Of a stretch of 64,000 bases of DNA, positions 1 through 7,844 are shown piece after piece. The stretch is taken from positions 1 to 64,000 of the forward strand of contig JAEZEH010000095.1 of the NCBI GenBank assembly GCA_023417785.1, given 5' to 3'. Source of the stretch: Bacteroidota bacterium. Lineage in GTDB: Bacteria; Bacteroidota; Bacteroidia; Cytophagales; Cyclobacteriaceae. The notes below the pieces were generated by a model that did no database searches, was not told where the DNA came from, and worked only from the letters and a program-made list of their open reading frames with translations. The stretch's first letter is position 1. Each line of letters starts with the position of its first letter. Position numbers and translations under genes: made by a program.

Positions 1-25
1 CTTCGAACCTCCACGGAGCAGTTAG

Positions 26-81
26 ACACTGTCCTGATCCGGAATCTGGTTGTAGCCATATTTCGGATCAGGTGTTAGTGT
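26..81 (+). repeat. Long-loop inverted repeat at the window edge
   Basis: CCTGATCCG at 33-41 pairs with CGGATCAGG at 64-72, and an outer ACACT (26-30) pairs with AGTGT (77-81) across a small internal loop. A TTTT run follows at 81-84. It could be the terminator of a gene that ends before the window or a structured element. The inner loop of 22 bases is long for a terminator. No complete gene can be seen in 1-395. Confidence 0.4.
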
Positions 82-145
82 TTTATCCCGTAACCTCCAC
101 CCCCGAGACCGGAGGGCTTGTCTGCCAGTTTCAACACCCTACAAT

Positions 146-270
146 TTGATCTCAGATTTCGGATTTCAGATTGGAAACCGATCTGAATTTTAAAACCTGA
201 AATTTGAAATCTTCAATATTTTTGAGAACATCTTCGGACTCTGGATTCAAAACGCAAATCTGAAATCCTT
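146..270. repeat. Intergenic TTTCAGATTTC-type repeat tract
   Basis: A degenerate AT-rich tract made of GATTTCAGATTT, TTTGAAAT and AATCTGAAATC pieces in both orientations. It has the same vocabulary as tracts at 2426, 3012, 15289, 17710, 26872, 32558, 38738, 49555 and 51835. It does not code for protein. Confidence 0.6.
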
Positions 271-334
271 TCGTTGTAAAATCTTTAACAAAGTAACGGC
301 AAACACCCTCCATAAAACAATAAATCCTGGAATA

Positions 335-368
335 TTTGTATATTTTTTAATCATATTTCATATTTTTG
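335..368 (+). promoter_or_regulatory. Candidate promoter of the Lrp/AsnC gene
   Basis: TATTTTTG at 361-368 fits the Bacteroidota -7 consensus TAnnTTTG, and TTTG at 335-338 could be the -33 element. The spacing of 22 is slightly long. The start codon lies 27 bases further on. The region is very AT-rich, so chance matches are possible. Confidence 0.4.
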
Positions 369-395
369 AATATTACTTAAAATTCAAATTTTTGT

Positions 396-860
396 ATGGC
401 TGAAAATTTCAAAATTGACAATGTAGACCTGAAGATCCTTGAAATTTTGATGCAGGACGCTAAAAAACCGTATACGGAAGTGGCCAAGAAAGCTTTCGTG
501 TCGGGCGGCACCGTTCATGTTCGAATGAATAAACTGGAGGAAGCAGGCGTAGTAGAGAAGACGACCTTAAAAGTTAACTACGCTAAACTTGGATACGACA
601 TCACGGCGTTTATTGGTATCTTCTTGGAAAAGAGTGCGTTATATGACCAGGTGATGGCGAAACTCAAAGCGATTCCCGAAATCACAAATATCCACTATAC
701 CACCGGCAACTATTCGATGTTCGTCAAGATCCATTGTAAGGACACGCAACACCTGAAACTCGTTCTACACGACAAAATCCAGCAGGTTGAGGGCATTGAA
801 CGAACGGAAACAATGATAAGTCTGGAAGAAAGCCTCGACCGCAGTCTCAATCTCACCTAA
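396..860 (+). CDS. Lrp/AsnC family transcriptional regulator
   Basis: A 154-residue protein of usual family length. Residues about 8-55 form the AsnC-type winged helix-turn-helix (LKILEILMQDAKKPYTEVAK, then a VHVRMNKLEEAGV recognition-helix region). Residues about 68-145 form the alpha/beta RAM ligand-binding domain. Such proteins sense amino acids or other small molecules and form dimers or octamers. It lies 117 bases before sufB on the same strand, with a promoter-like box in the gap. It may control the suf operon or be an independent neighbour, and its ligand cannot be told from sequence. The start ATG follows an AT-rich leader without a Shine-Dalgarno site, which is usual in this phylum. 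Confidence 0.9.
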   Translation: MAENFKIDNVDLKILEILMQDAKKPYTEVAKKAFVSGGTVHVRMNKLEEAGVVEKTTLKVNYAKLGYDITAFIGIFLEKSALYDQVMAKLKAIPEITNIHYTTGNYSMFVKIHCKDTQHLKLVLHDKIQQVEGIERTETMISLEESLDRSLNLT

Positions 861-938
861 GGCCGGATTTTATTCCAATTGAGTAAACTTCCATGAGTAA
901 TTAAGGGCGAAAAGAACCTTATAATATCATTTTTGTTA

Positions 939-946
939 TACTTTTG
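939..946 (+). promoter_or_regulatory. Candidate -7 box for the suf operon
   Basis: TACTTTTG matches TAnnTTTG and lies 31 bases before the sufB start. I see no convincing TTG at the -33 distance. It is the best promoter candidate for the operon, but not a strong one. Confidence 0.45.
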
Positions 947-977
947 TGACTGTTTAAAATTAGTCTAAATAGGCAAG

Positions 978-2423
978 ATGAGTAAAGACAACCAGGTACT
1001 GGAAGAATTAACCTCGAAAGAGTACGAGCACGGCTGGTCCACAAACATCGAGACCGAATCTGCTCCGAAAGGTCTGAATGAAGACATCATTCGATTTATT
1101 TCTGCCAAGAAAGAGGAACCGGAATGGCTTCTTGAGTACCGACTCAAGGCCTATCGCCAGTGGACCAAAATGAAAGAACCACAATGGCCTAATGTGACTT
1201 ACCCTCCTATCGACTATCAGGATGTAATCTACTATTCCGCGCCGGTTCAGAAAGCAAAGGCAAACCGGCTTGAAGATGTCGACCCCGAATTGATCAAAAC
1301 GTTCGAGAAACTTGGAATTTCACTCACTGAACAGAAACGCCTTACGGGCGTAGCGGTGGATGCGGTAATTGATAGTGTTTCGGTCGCTACCACGTTCAAA
1401 GAAACGTTGGGTGAACTGGGTATCATCTTCTGTTCCTTCAGCGAAGCTGTTCGGGAACACCCCGATCTTGTGCGAAAATACATGGGTTCGGTTGTACCGG
1501 TGAACGATAATTATTTTGCGGCGCTGAACAGTGCGGTGTTTACCGATGGGTCATTCTGCTATATACCGAAGGGCGTTCGTTGCCCGATGGAATTATCCAC
1601 TTACTTCCGTATCAATGCTGCTAATACCGGCCAGTTCGAGCGTACCCTCATTGTAGCCGACGAAGGCTCCTATGTCAGTTACCTCGAAGGTTGCACTGCT
1701 CCTATGCGGGACGAAAACCAGTTGCATGCTGCTGTGGTGGAAATCTATGCGATGAAAGATGCGCACGTAAAGTATTCTACCGTTCAAAACTGGTATCCCG
1801 GTGATAAGGAAGGCAAAGGTGGAATCTACAACTTCGTAACGAAACGTGGTTTGTGCGCCGGTGATCACTCAAAGATCTCCTGGACTCAGGTTGAAACCGG
1901 ATCGGCCATCACGTGGAAGTATCCGTCATGTATTCTAAAAGGCGACTACTCAAGCGGTGAATTTTATTCTGTCGCTGTAACCAATAATTATCAGCAAGCC
2001 GATACGGGTACCAAGATGATCCATATCGGAAAACACACCAAGTCGCGTATTGTTTCTAAAGGGATCTCTGCAGGACATTCGCAGAACAGCTATCGCGGCC
2101 AGGTCCATATAATGAAGAGGGCCGACGGCGCGAGGAATTTTTCGCAGTGTGACTCCCTTCTTATGGGCGACAAATGCGGCGCACATACATTCCCATATAT
2201 CGACGTTGAAAACAGCACCGCCAAAATTGAGCACGAGGCAACCACCTCCAAGATTGGCCAGGATCAGATCTTCTACTGCCTGCAACGCGGAATCGATGAA
2301 GAATCAGCAGTAGCCCTCATCGTAAACGGTTACGCCAAGGAAGTCCTCAACCAGCTGCCAATGGAATTTGCCGTCGAGGCACAGAAGCTGTTGGCCCTGA
2401 CGCTGGAGGGATCGGTGGGATAG
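978..2423 (+). CDS. sufB: Fe-S cluster assembly protein SufB
   Basis: 481 residues, the normal SufB length. SufB is the scaffold subunit of the cytoplasmic SufBCD complex and builds a nascent Fe-S cluster from sulfur delivered by SufS/SufE. The C-terminal half carries the SufBD beta-helix core with the conserved GDKCGAHTFPY and KIEHEATTSKIGQDQIFY motifs (about residues 398-432). The Cys near residue 400 corresponds to the conserved cysteine involved in cluster building. It is the first gene of the suf operon and is followed by a repeat tract and a broken IVP gene before sufC, which is an unusual interruption. Confidence 0.97.
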   Translation: MSKDNQVLEELTSKEYEHGWSTNIETESAPKGLNEDIIRFISAKKEEPEWLLEYRLKAYRQWTKMKEPQWPNVTYPPIDYQDVIYYSAPVQKAKANRLEDVDPELIKTFEKLGISLTEQKRLTGVAVDAVIDSVSVATTFKETLGELGIIFCSFSEAVREHPDLVRKYMGSVVPVNDNYFAALNSAVFTDGSFCYIPKGVRCPMELSTYFRINAANTGQFERTLIVADEGSYVSYLEGCTAPMRDENQLHAAVVEIYAMKDAHVKYSTVQNWYPGDKEGKGGIYNFVTKRGLCAGDHSKISWTQVETGSAITWKYPSCILKGDYSSGEFYSVAVTNNYQQADTGTKMIHIGKHTKSRIVSKGISAGHSQNSYRGQVHIMKRADGARNFSQCDSLLMGDKCGAHTFPYIDVENSTAKIEHEATTSKIGQDQIFYCLQRGIDEESAVALIVNGYAKEVLNQLPMEFAVEAQKLLALTLEGSVG

Positions 2424-2425
2424 CC

Positions 2426-2490
2426 TTTCAGATTTCTAATTTCTGATACAGATTGATTTCAGATTTCTAATTTCTGATTTCAGATTGGAT
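2426..2490. repeat. TTTCAGATTTC-type repeat with two exact 22-bp copies
   Basis: The 22-base unit starting TTTCAGATTTCTAATT occurs exactly twice, at 2426-2447 and 2457-2478, and is followed by a partial third copy. Each unit is an imperfect palindrome. The tract begins 3 bases after the sufB stop codon. Confidence 0.8.
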
Positions 2491-2533
2491 CACAAACTGA
2501 TTACTTATAATAATTAAAACGTTGTGTCAACTT

Positions 2534-2994
2534 ATGGGAACAATTAAAAAATTTGAAGATTTGGAGGTTTGGCAGAAGGCCAGACTATTTGCCAAAGCAG
2601 TCAATGAGAAAACAAATCGAGGTAGCTTCTCGCGTGACTTTGGACTAAGGAATCAGATTAATAGATCGAGCGGTTCTGTCATTGACAATATCGCTGAAGG
2701 ATTTGAGCGTGAAGGTCGCCAGGAGTTTGTTCAATTTTTTCAATTACGAAGTCCTCTGCAGGCGAAGCCCGGTCACAACTTTACCGCGCGTTCGACCGGC
2801 AACACTTAGGAGAGGAAGACTTGGATACATTGGTCAATGACGCGTTGGCACTTGGGAAAATGCTTGGGGGATTTATGAGTCATTTGAGACAGTCGGACCT
2901 AAAAGGTTCAAAGTACAAAAGTCCTGATGTCAGTGATTCGGACTTAGTCAGCTGGAATGAAATCAGTTCAGATCCGGAATTTGATTCAAAATAA
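2534..2994 (+). pseudogene. Frameshifted four-helix-bundle (IVP, 23S rRNA-intervening-sequence) protein
   Basis: From ATG 2534 the reading frame gives the family start (MGTIKKFEDLEVWQKARLFA, then INRSSGSVIDNIAEGFER). After EFVQFF, at the T6 run near 2735, the family sequence continues in another frame: SITKSSAGEARSQLYRAFDR, then LGKMLGGFMSHLR, ending at TAA 2992-2994. The span of 461 bases is 3n+2, so one base appears lost from the T run. In the original frame the product stops early at 2809. It sits between sufB and sufC on the same strand. These proteins form pentameric helical bundles of unknown function. The shift could be a real mutation, a sequencing indel, or slippage on T6. The in-frame TTG at 2522 is a weaker start. 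Confidence 0.8.
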
Positions 2995-3011
2995 TGAATG
3001 CAAGGAATCAC

Positions 3012-3042
3012 CCGAATAAATTTGAAATTTGAAATTTTAAGT
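3012..3042. repeat. Short TTTGAAATTTGAAAT repeat tract
   Basis: AATTTGAAATTTGAAATTTT directly upstream of sufC. It belongs to the same AT-rich intergenic repeat vocabulary as the tract after sufB. Confidence 0.5.
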
Positions 3043-3043
3043 A

Positions 3044-3799
3044 ATGTTAACGATACGAAACTTACAGGCGAAAATTGAAGACAAGCAAATTCTGAACGGA
3101 ATCAATCTGGAAGTGAAAGCCGGAGAGGTTCATGCGATTATGGGGCCTAACGGTTCGGGCAAGAGTACCCTGGCCGCAGTGCTTGCGGGCCGTGAAGAGT
3201 TTGAAGTACTTAATGGCGAAGTGGATTTTATGGGCAAGAACCTTCTGGAGATGGCTCCTGAAGATCGCGCGCGTGAAGGAGTATTTCTCGCGTTCCAGTA
3301 TCCGGTCGAAATTCCCGGCGTAAGTACAATCAACTTCATGAAAACCGCAGTGAACCAGATTCGCGAAGCCCGCGGTCAGCAAACACTGGATGCGGTCTCT
3401 TTCCTCACCCTGATGAAGGAAAAGATGAAGCTTGTGGAGATCGATCAGTCGCTCCTCAACCGTTCACTAAACGAAGGCTTTTCGGGCGGCGAGAAAAAAC
3501 GCAACGAGATCTTTCAGATGGCGATGCTTGAGCCTAAGCTGGCCATACTCGATGAAACGGATTCCGGTCTGGACATCGATGCGTTGAAAATTGTCTCTAA
3601 CGGTGTCAACAAGTTGCGGAACAAATCGAACGCGGTGATTGTCGTTACACACTATCAGCGCTTACTGGATTATATAGTTCCGGATTATGTACACGTCCTT
3701 TACAAAGGGAAAATTGTAAAGTCAGGTACGAAGGAACTTGCCCTCGAACTTGAGGCCAAAGGATACGACTGGATCAAAGATCACGAGGCAACGGTTTAA
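3044..3799 (+). CDS. sufC: Fe-S cluster assembly ATPase SufC
   Basis: 251 residues, standard length. This is an ABC-type ATPase that drives conformational change in the SufBCD scaffold. Walker A GPNGSGKST is near residue 35, the ABC signature FSGGEKKR near 146, Walker B LAILDETDSGLD near 168, and the switch histidine in VVTHYQRL near 203. The EKKRNE variant of the signature region and the D-loop are typical of SufC. It is co-transcribed with sufD, which starts 13 bases after its stop. Confidence 0.97.
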   Translation: MLTIRNLQAKIEDKQILNGINLEVKAGEVHAIMGPNGSGKSTLAAVLAGREEFEVLNGEVDFMGKNLLEMAPEDRAREGVFLAFQYPVEIPGVSTINFMKTAVNQIREARGQQTLDAVSFLTLMKEKMKLVEIDQSLLNRSLNEGFSGGEKKRNEIFQMAMLEPKLAILDETDSGLDIDALKIVSNGVNKLRNKSNAVIVVTHYQRLLDYIVPDYVHVLYKGKIVKSGTKELALELEAKGYDWIKDHEATV

Positions 3800-3800
3800 C

Positions 3801-3806
3801 AGGAGG
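3801..3806 (+). promoter_or_regulatory. Strong Shine-Dalgarno site that sets the sufD start
   Basis: AGGAGG lies six bases before ATG 3813. Such sites are rare in this window. It supports 3813 over the upstream in-frame start at 3738, which would overlap sufC by 62 bases. Confidence 0.8.
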
Positions 3807-3812
3807 TTTATC

Positions 3813-5126
3813 ATGAGTACAGTTGTTACTGAAAGAAATATCACGCAGGAAGTAGTCGCGTCCATCAGGAGAAATCCGAATCACGGTCTAAATTTTCCAG
3901 AGCTGCGCGCTGATGCGTTGCTGCAGCTGGAACGTATGGGCCTGCCAGGTAATAAATCCGAGGAGTACAAACACACACCGCTGACGCGAATCCTGGAACG
4001 GAATTTCGATTTCAATATCGAAAACGCTGGTAGTTCCGGGATACCGAATGCCGAGACGTTTCTGATTCCTCAGGTCGAAGGAAATGTCATTGTTTTTGTT
4101 AATGGCAAATGGGTGCCCGAATTGTCTTCCATTCAGAAAGAGGACGGGGTGGTTATCACACTGTTTTCAACGGCATCCGAAACCGAACTCGAACAGATAA
4201 GCAGCCACCTTGGCAGGGTTGCCGATCACACGGTTGATGCTTTTGCGGCCTGGAACACAGCTTCCTGGAGCGACGGTGTTTTTATTCAGGTTACAAAAAA
4301 CAAGCGTGCCGAAAAACCCGTGCTTATTTATCACCTTCACGATACAAGGCAAGGCCAGGTAATCAGCGCCGTACGCAACCTCGTAGTCGCTGAAACCAGT
4401 AGCGAAATCACCATTCTCGAAAAGTTCGACACAATTGGAACTGCCAACGGGTTTTCAATGATCGTTTCTGAGGGAGTTGTTGCGGCGAATGCAGCCGTGA
4501 ACTGGTATTCCGTTCAGAATGACGCGAACCGCTTTCATCAGGAGCTCCGGCAGATAAACCAGGAAAGCTCCAGCCGGGTGAACACATACACGTTTACCCT
4601 TGATGGTAAAGTGGTACGCAACAATCTTCATCTGGCAATTGACGGGGAAGGTATCGATTCCCATATGTATGGCTTATACCTGATAAGCAAGGAAACCCTT
4701 GCCGATAACCATACCGTAGTCGATCACCGTCAGCCTAATTCTTTTAGCAACGAGTTCTATAAAGGAATTATGGATGAAAAAGCGAAGGGGGTATTCAACG
4801 GAAAGATCTTTGTGCGCCCGAATGCACAGAAGACGAATGCATTCCAGTCAAACCGGAACATACTGCTAGGTGATCAGGCTACAGTAAATACTAAGCCGCA
4901 GCTCGAGATATGGGCCGACGACGTGAAGTGTTCGCATGGTTGCACTTCGGGGCAGCTTGACGAGGAAGCCTTGTTCTATCTGAGAACTCGTGGAATTCAC
5001 AAGGATACGGCACGCGCCATGGTGCTTTACGCATTTGCCGTCGAGCTTCTTGAAACGATGAAGAATCAATCTTTAAAAGAGTATATCGATTCACTGATCA
5101 GTGAACGACTTCATAAAAACTTTTGA
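3813..5126 (+). CDS. sufD: Fe-S cluster assembly protein SufD
   Basis: 437 residues beginning MSTVVTERNITQEVV. SufD is the paralogue of SufB and completes the SufB-SufC2-SufD complex; it is needed for iron entry into the cluster. The C-terminal SufBD core contains ADDVKCSHGCTSGQLDEEAL followed by LRTRGI, the region corresponding to the conserved SufD/SufB interface. The N-terminal helical part is the usual variable SufD domain. The start is fixed by a strong ribosome site. sufS begins two bases after its stop, so the two are probably translationally coupled. Confidence 0.95.
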   Translation: MSTVVTERNITQEVVASIRRNPNHGLNFPELRADALLQLERMGLPGNKSEEYKHTPLTRILERNFDFNIENAGSSGIPNAETFLIPQVEGNVIVFVNGKWVPELSSIQKEDGVVITLFSTASETELEQISSHLGRVADHTVDAFAAWNTASWSDGVFIQVTKNKRAEKPVLIYHLHDTRQGQVISAVRNLVVAETSSEITILEKFDTIGTANGFSMIVSEGVVAANAAVNWYSVQNDANRFHQELRQINQESSSRVNTYTFTLDGKVVRNNLHLAIDGEGIDSHMYGLYLISKETLADNHTVVDHRQPNSFSNEFYKGIMDEKAKGVFNGKIFVRPNAQKTNAFQSNRNILLGDQATVNTKPQLEIWADDVKCSHGCTSGQLDEEALFYLRTRGIHKDTARAMVLYAFAVELLETMKNQSLKEYIDSLISERLHKNF

Positions 5127-5128
5127 GT

Positions 5129-6373
5129 ATGAACGCAGTCGCAGCTACGATGAAACTGGAGATCGACAAAATCCGCAAGGAATTTCCGATTCTGCATCAG
5201 CAGGTTAACGGGCGTGACCTTGTGTACTTCGATAATGCGGCGACGTCGCAAAAACCCCAGCGGGTAATCGATGCATTAATTTCATATTACACCGGCTATA
5301 ACGCGAACATTCACCGTGGCATTCATACGCTTGCTGAAAAAGCCACTAAATCCTACGAAGACACACGGCGTACAACCAGAGCCTTTATCAATGCAGCCTC
5401 CGAAGAAGAAATTATCTTTACCCGAGGCGTTACCGAAGGCATTAATCTGGTGGCGTCATCTTACGGCGGCGCGTTTCTCTCCAAGGGCGATGAAGTGATT
5501 ATCTCGGGACTCGAGCACCACTCTAACATTGTACCGTGGCAACTCATCTGTGAGCAAAAAGGTGCTGCGCTAAGGATTATTCCGGTTTCCGACGAGGGTG
5601 ACCTTGACCTCGACGCGTTCACCAAACTATTGAGTAACAGAACGCGTATCGTTTCTGTGAATCATGCCTCGAACAGTCTCGGGACCATTAATCCGATAAA
5701 AGAAATTATCCGGCTGGCACACCAGGCCGGGGCGGTGGTTCTGATAGATGGGGCACAGGCCGGTGCACATCTTCCAATCGACGTGCAGGCCCTGGACTGT
5801 GATTTCTATTGCCTTTCGTCACATAAGATGTACGGCCCAACGGGAACGGGCATTCTGTATGGAAAAAAAGCTATCCTTGAGAAGATGCCGCCTTATCACG
5901 GTGGCGGGGAAATGATACGGGATGTAACGTTTGAAAAAACAACCTATAACGATCTTCCCTACAAATTCGAAGCAGGGACGCCCAACATTGGTGACGTGAT
6001 CGCTTATAAAGAAGCGTTTGATTTCATCACAGATCTCGGAAAGGAAAACATTGCCGCGCACGAGCACGAATTACTTGTCTACGCTACGGCACAGGTAGGC
6101 GCCTTAAAGGGAGTTCGATTAATCGGCACTGCTGCCGAAAAAGTGAGCGTGCTTTCCTTTGTTGTTGAGGGTATCCATCATTTCGACATTGGTCAAATGC
6201 TCGACGCGCGCGGCGTCGCAGTCCGCACGGGCCATCATTGCACCCAACCTTTGATGACGCAGTATTGTATCGAAGGCACCGTTCGTGCGTCTTTTGCGGT
6301 GTATAATACCCTGTCTGAAATCGACCAGCTGGTGGAGGGCCTGGACAGGATTATTCGCTTTATAAAAAAGTAA
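5129..6373 (+). CDS. sufS: Cysteine desulfurase SufS
   Basis: 414 residues, class-V aminotransferase fold. It takes sulfur from cysteine, releases alanine, and passes the persulfide to SufE. The PLP lysine is in SSHKMYGPTG (Lys near 233). The catalytic cysteine is in RTGHHCTQPLM (Cys near 371), the short-loop pattern of group II (SufS/CsdA) enzymes. ATG 5129 is preferred to the TTG at 5123 because it starts just after the sufD stop. Confidence 0.96.
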   Translation: MNAVAATMKLEIDKIRKEFPILHQQVNGRDLVYFDNAATSQKPQRVIDALISYYTGYNANIHRGIHTLAEKATKSYEDTRRTTRAFINAASEEEIIFTRGVTEGINLVASSYGGAFLSKGDEVIISGLEHHSNIVPWQLICEQKGAALRIIPVSDEGDLDLDAFTKLLSNRTRIVSVNHASNSLGTINPIKEIIRLAHQAGAVVLIDGAQAGAHLPIDVQALDCDFYCLSSHKMYGPTGTGILYGKKAILEKMPPYHGGGEMIRDVTFEKTTYNDLPYKFEAGTPNIGDVIAYKEAFDFITDLGKENIAAHEHELLVYATAQVGALKGVRLIGTAAEKVSVLSFVVEGIHHFDIGQMLDARGVAVRTGHHCTQPLMTQYCIEGTVRASFAVYNTLSEIDQLVEGLDRIIRFIKK

Positions 6374-6453
6374 TCTATCTGCAGGAAAAGCCATTGCGGA
6401 TTTGCGGGATCCATTATATCCATCAATTTTGTAATTGGTAACAGCAGGACAAG

Positions 6454-6891
6454 ATGAGTATTGATTCAGCACAGGAAGAGATTGTAAACGAGTTTTCGCT
6501 GCTTGACGGTGATCAGGAAATGACAGTGTTCTATATTATGGAACTTGGTCAGAAGTTGCCCGACATGGCGGAAAGTGAAAAAACGGAAGAGAATATCGTT
6601 AAAGGCTGCCAATCCAAAGTTTGGTTGAATGCCTCTCAGGAGGAAGATCGCACGCTCCGGTTTCGGGCCGACAGTAATACAGCCATTACCAAAGGACTAG
6701 TAAGTTTGCTGTTGCGCATCTTCAATGGCCAGACCCCGGACGCGATATTGAAAGCAGAACTGAATTTTATGAACCGGATCGGGATGGAACGGTTCATCGG
6801 TACGCAGCGTTCTAATGGTTTCGCCGCAATGGTGAAACAGATGAAGCTCTATGCTTTGGCTTATAAAACGAAAATGGAAATTAAACCATGA
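6454..6891 (+). CDS. sufE: Sulfur acceptor protein SufE
   Basis: 145 residues. The persulfide-accepting cysteine is in IVKGCQSKVW (Cys52; Cys51 in the E. coli protein). SufE takes sulfur from SufS and hands it to SufB. It is separated from sufS by 80 bases but is on the same strand, and it overlaps the next gene by four bases (ATGA), so those two are coupled. Confidence 0.95.
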   Translation: MSIDSAQEEIVNEFSLLDGDQEMTVFYIMELGQKLPDMAESEKTEENIVKGCQSKVWLNASQEEDRTLRFRADSNTAITKGLVSLLLRIFNGQTPDAILKAELNFMNRIGMERFIGTQRSNGFAAMVKQMKLYALAYKTKMEIKP

Positions 6892-7232
6892 GTGAAGAAA
6901 TACCAGGCGGGGAAGCGCCAGTTGCCGAACCGAACTTGCGTGATAAGGTCATTGACGCGATCAAGACAGTATATGATCCGGAGATCCCTGTTGATGTATA
7001 TGAGCTGGGTTTGATCTACGAGGTCAGTACCTATCCGGTAAACAATATCTATATCCTAATGACCCTCACCTCACCCTCCTGCCCTTCCGCGGAAGTTATC
7101 CCGGGCGAGATTGAACAAAGAGTCAAGTCGGTCGAGGGTGTAAATGATGTAACCGTTGAACTCACGTTTGACCCTCCGTATTCACAGGAAATGATGAGTG
7201 AAGCGGCAAAACTTGAATTAGGCTTTTTATAA
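6888..7232 (+). CDS. DUF59 / MIP18-family Fe-S assembly factor
   Basis: 114 residues of the DUF59 (SufT/PaaD/MIP18-like) family. Typical motifs are present: YDPEIPVDVYELGLIYEV (about 25-42) and TLTSPSCPSAEVIPGEIE, containing the conserved reactive cysteine. DUF59 proteins help mature or deliver Fe-S clusters to target enzymes. The ATGA overlap with sufE and its place inside the suf operon support that role. Gene names differ between species (sufT, yitW-like), so no symbol is given. Confidence 0.92.
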   Translation: MSEEIPGGEAPVAEPNLRDKVIDAIKTVYDPEIPVDVYELGLIYEVSTYPVNNIYILMTLTSPSCPSAEVIPGEIEQRVKSVEGVNDVTVELTFDPPYSQEMMSEAAKLELGFL

Positions 7233-7253
7233 AATTTAACGAATAAAAAACAT

Positions 7254-7670
7254 ATGTATCCTGAACAATTAGTTGCTCCGATGCGGACTGACCTTACCAG
7301 CGCCGGTTTTGTAGAATTGAAAAGCGCCGAAGAGGTTGACCAGCAACTCCAAAACCAGCAGGGCACTACCCTCCTGGTGATCAATTCCGTTTGCGGATGT
7401 GCGGCAGGCGCAGCAAGGCCCGGTGTAAAGTGGGCGCTTGAGAACACGAATAAAAAGCCGGATACACTGGCCACGGTGTTTGCCGGCGTAGATAAGGACG
7501 CGGTCGAGAAAGCACGTGAGTACACACTTCCGTATCCGCCATCGTCTCCATCGATCGCGCTTTTCAAAGATGGCGAGCTGGTTCACTTTGTTGAACGCCA
7601 TCACATCGAGGGTCGCAATGCCCAGATGATCGGACAACATCTGCTTGAAGTTTTCGACGAGTACTGTTAG
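7254..7670 (+). CDS. Bacilliredoxin of the BrxA/BrxB (YphP/YqiW) family
   Basis: 138 residues. The motif SVCGCAAGAARPG carries the CGC active site (Cys47 and Cys49) in a thioredoxin-like fold. Bacilliredoxins remove bacillithiol from S-thiolated proteins. As the last gene of the suf operon it probably protects or resets cysteines of the sulfur-relay proteins or their clients. The family is known; the specific client is inferred. The operon ends at a strong terminator right after it. No sufA-type carrier gene is seen in this operon. Confidence 0.9.
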   Translation: MYPEQLVAPMRTDLTSAGFVELKSAEEVDQQLQNQQGTTLLVINSVCGCAAGAARPGVKWALENTNKKPDTLATVFAGVDKDAVEKAREYTLPYPPSSPSIALFKDGELVHFVERHHIEGRNAQMIGQHLLEVFDEYC

Positions 7671-7694
7671 TTCTTTTCAGAACCTAGGAAATGA

Positions 7695-7722
7695 AGGCAG
7701 CCGAAAGGCGGCCTTTTTTTTT
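7695..7722 (+). terminator. Rho-independent terminator of the suf operon
   Basis: AGGC-A-GCC (7695-7702), GAAA tetraloop, GGC-G-GCCT (7707-7714), with one A/G mismatch in the stem, followed by a run of nine T. It lies 24 bases after the last suf-operon stop codon. Confidence 0.9.
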
Positions 7723-7844
7723 AAATGTCTAGTGTGCGGTAAAAGCCGCCGACACTTTTTTCGGTTCGCAGGAATTCGTAACATATCTCAATTGCTACTT
7801 AACAAAGTCATTCGATCTATCTGGTCATCAGTATATTACTGAGC

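Noticed and set aside
1..120. tRNA or tmRNA end on the minus strand (a GGTTCGAA-like string at the first bases)
   Set aside because: The neighbouring bases do not form an anticodon or acceptor arm, and the match is short.
2731..2740. Programmed -1 frameshift at the T6 run in the IVP gene
   Set aside because: The zero frame reads CAA TTT TTT CAA, which does not fit the X XXY YYZ slippery pattern, and IVP genes are not known to use one. A base loss is simpler.
3738..3812. Longer SufD with a start inside sufC
   Set aside because: The AGGAGG site six bases before ATG 3813 gives a better start, and the extension has no SufD likeness.
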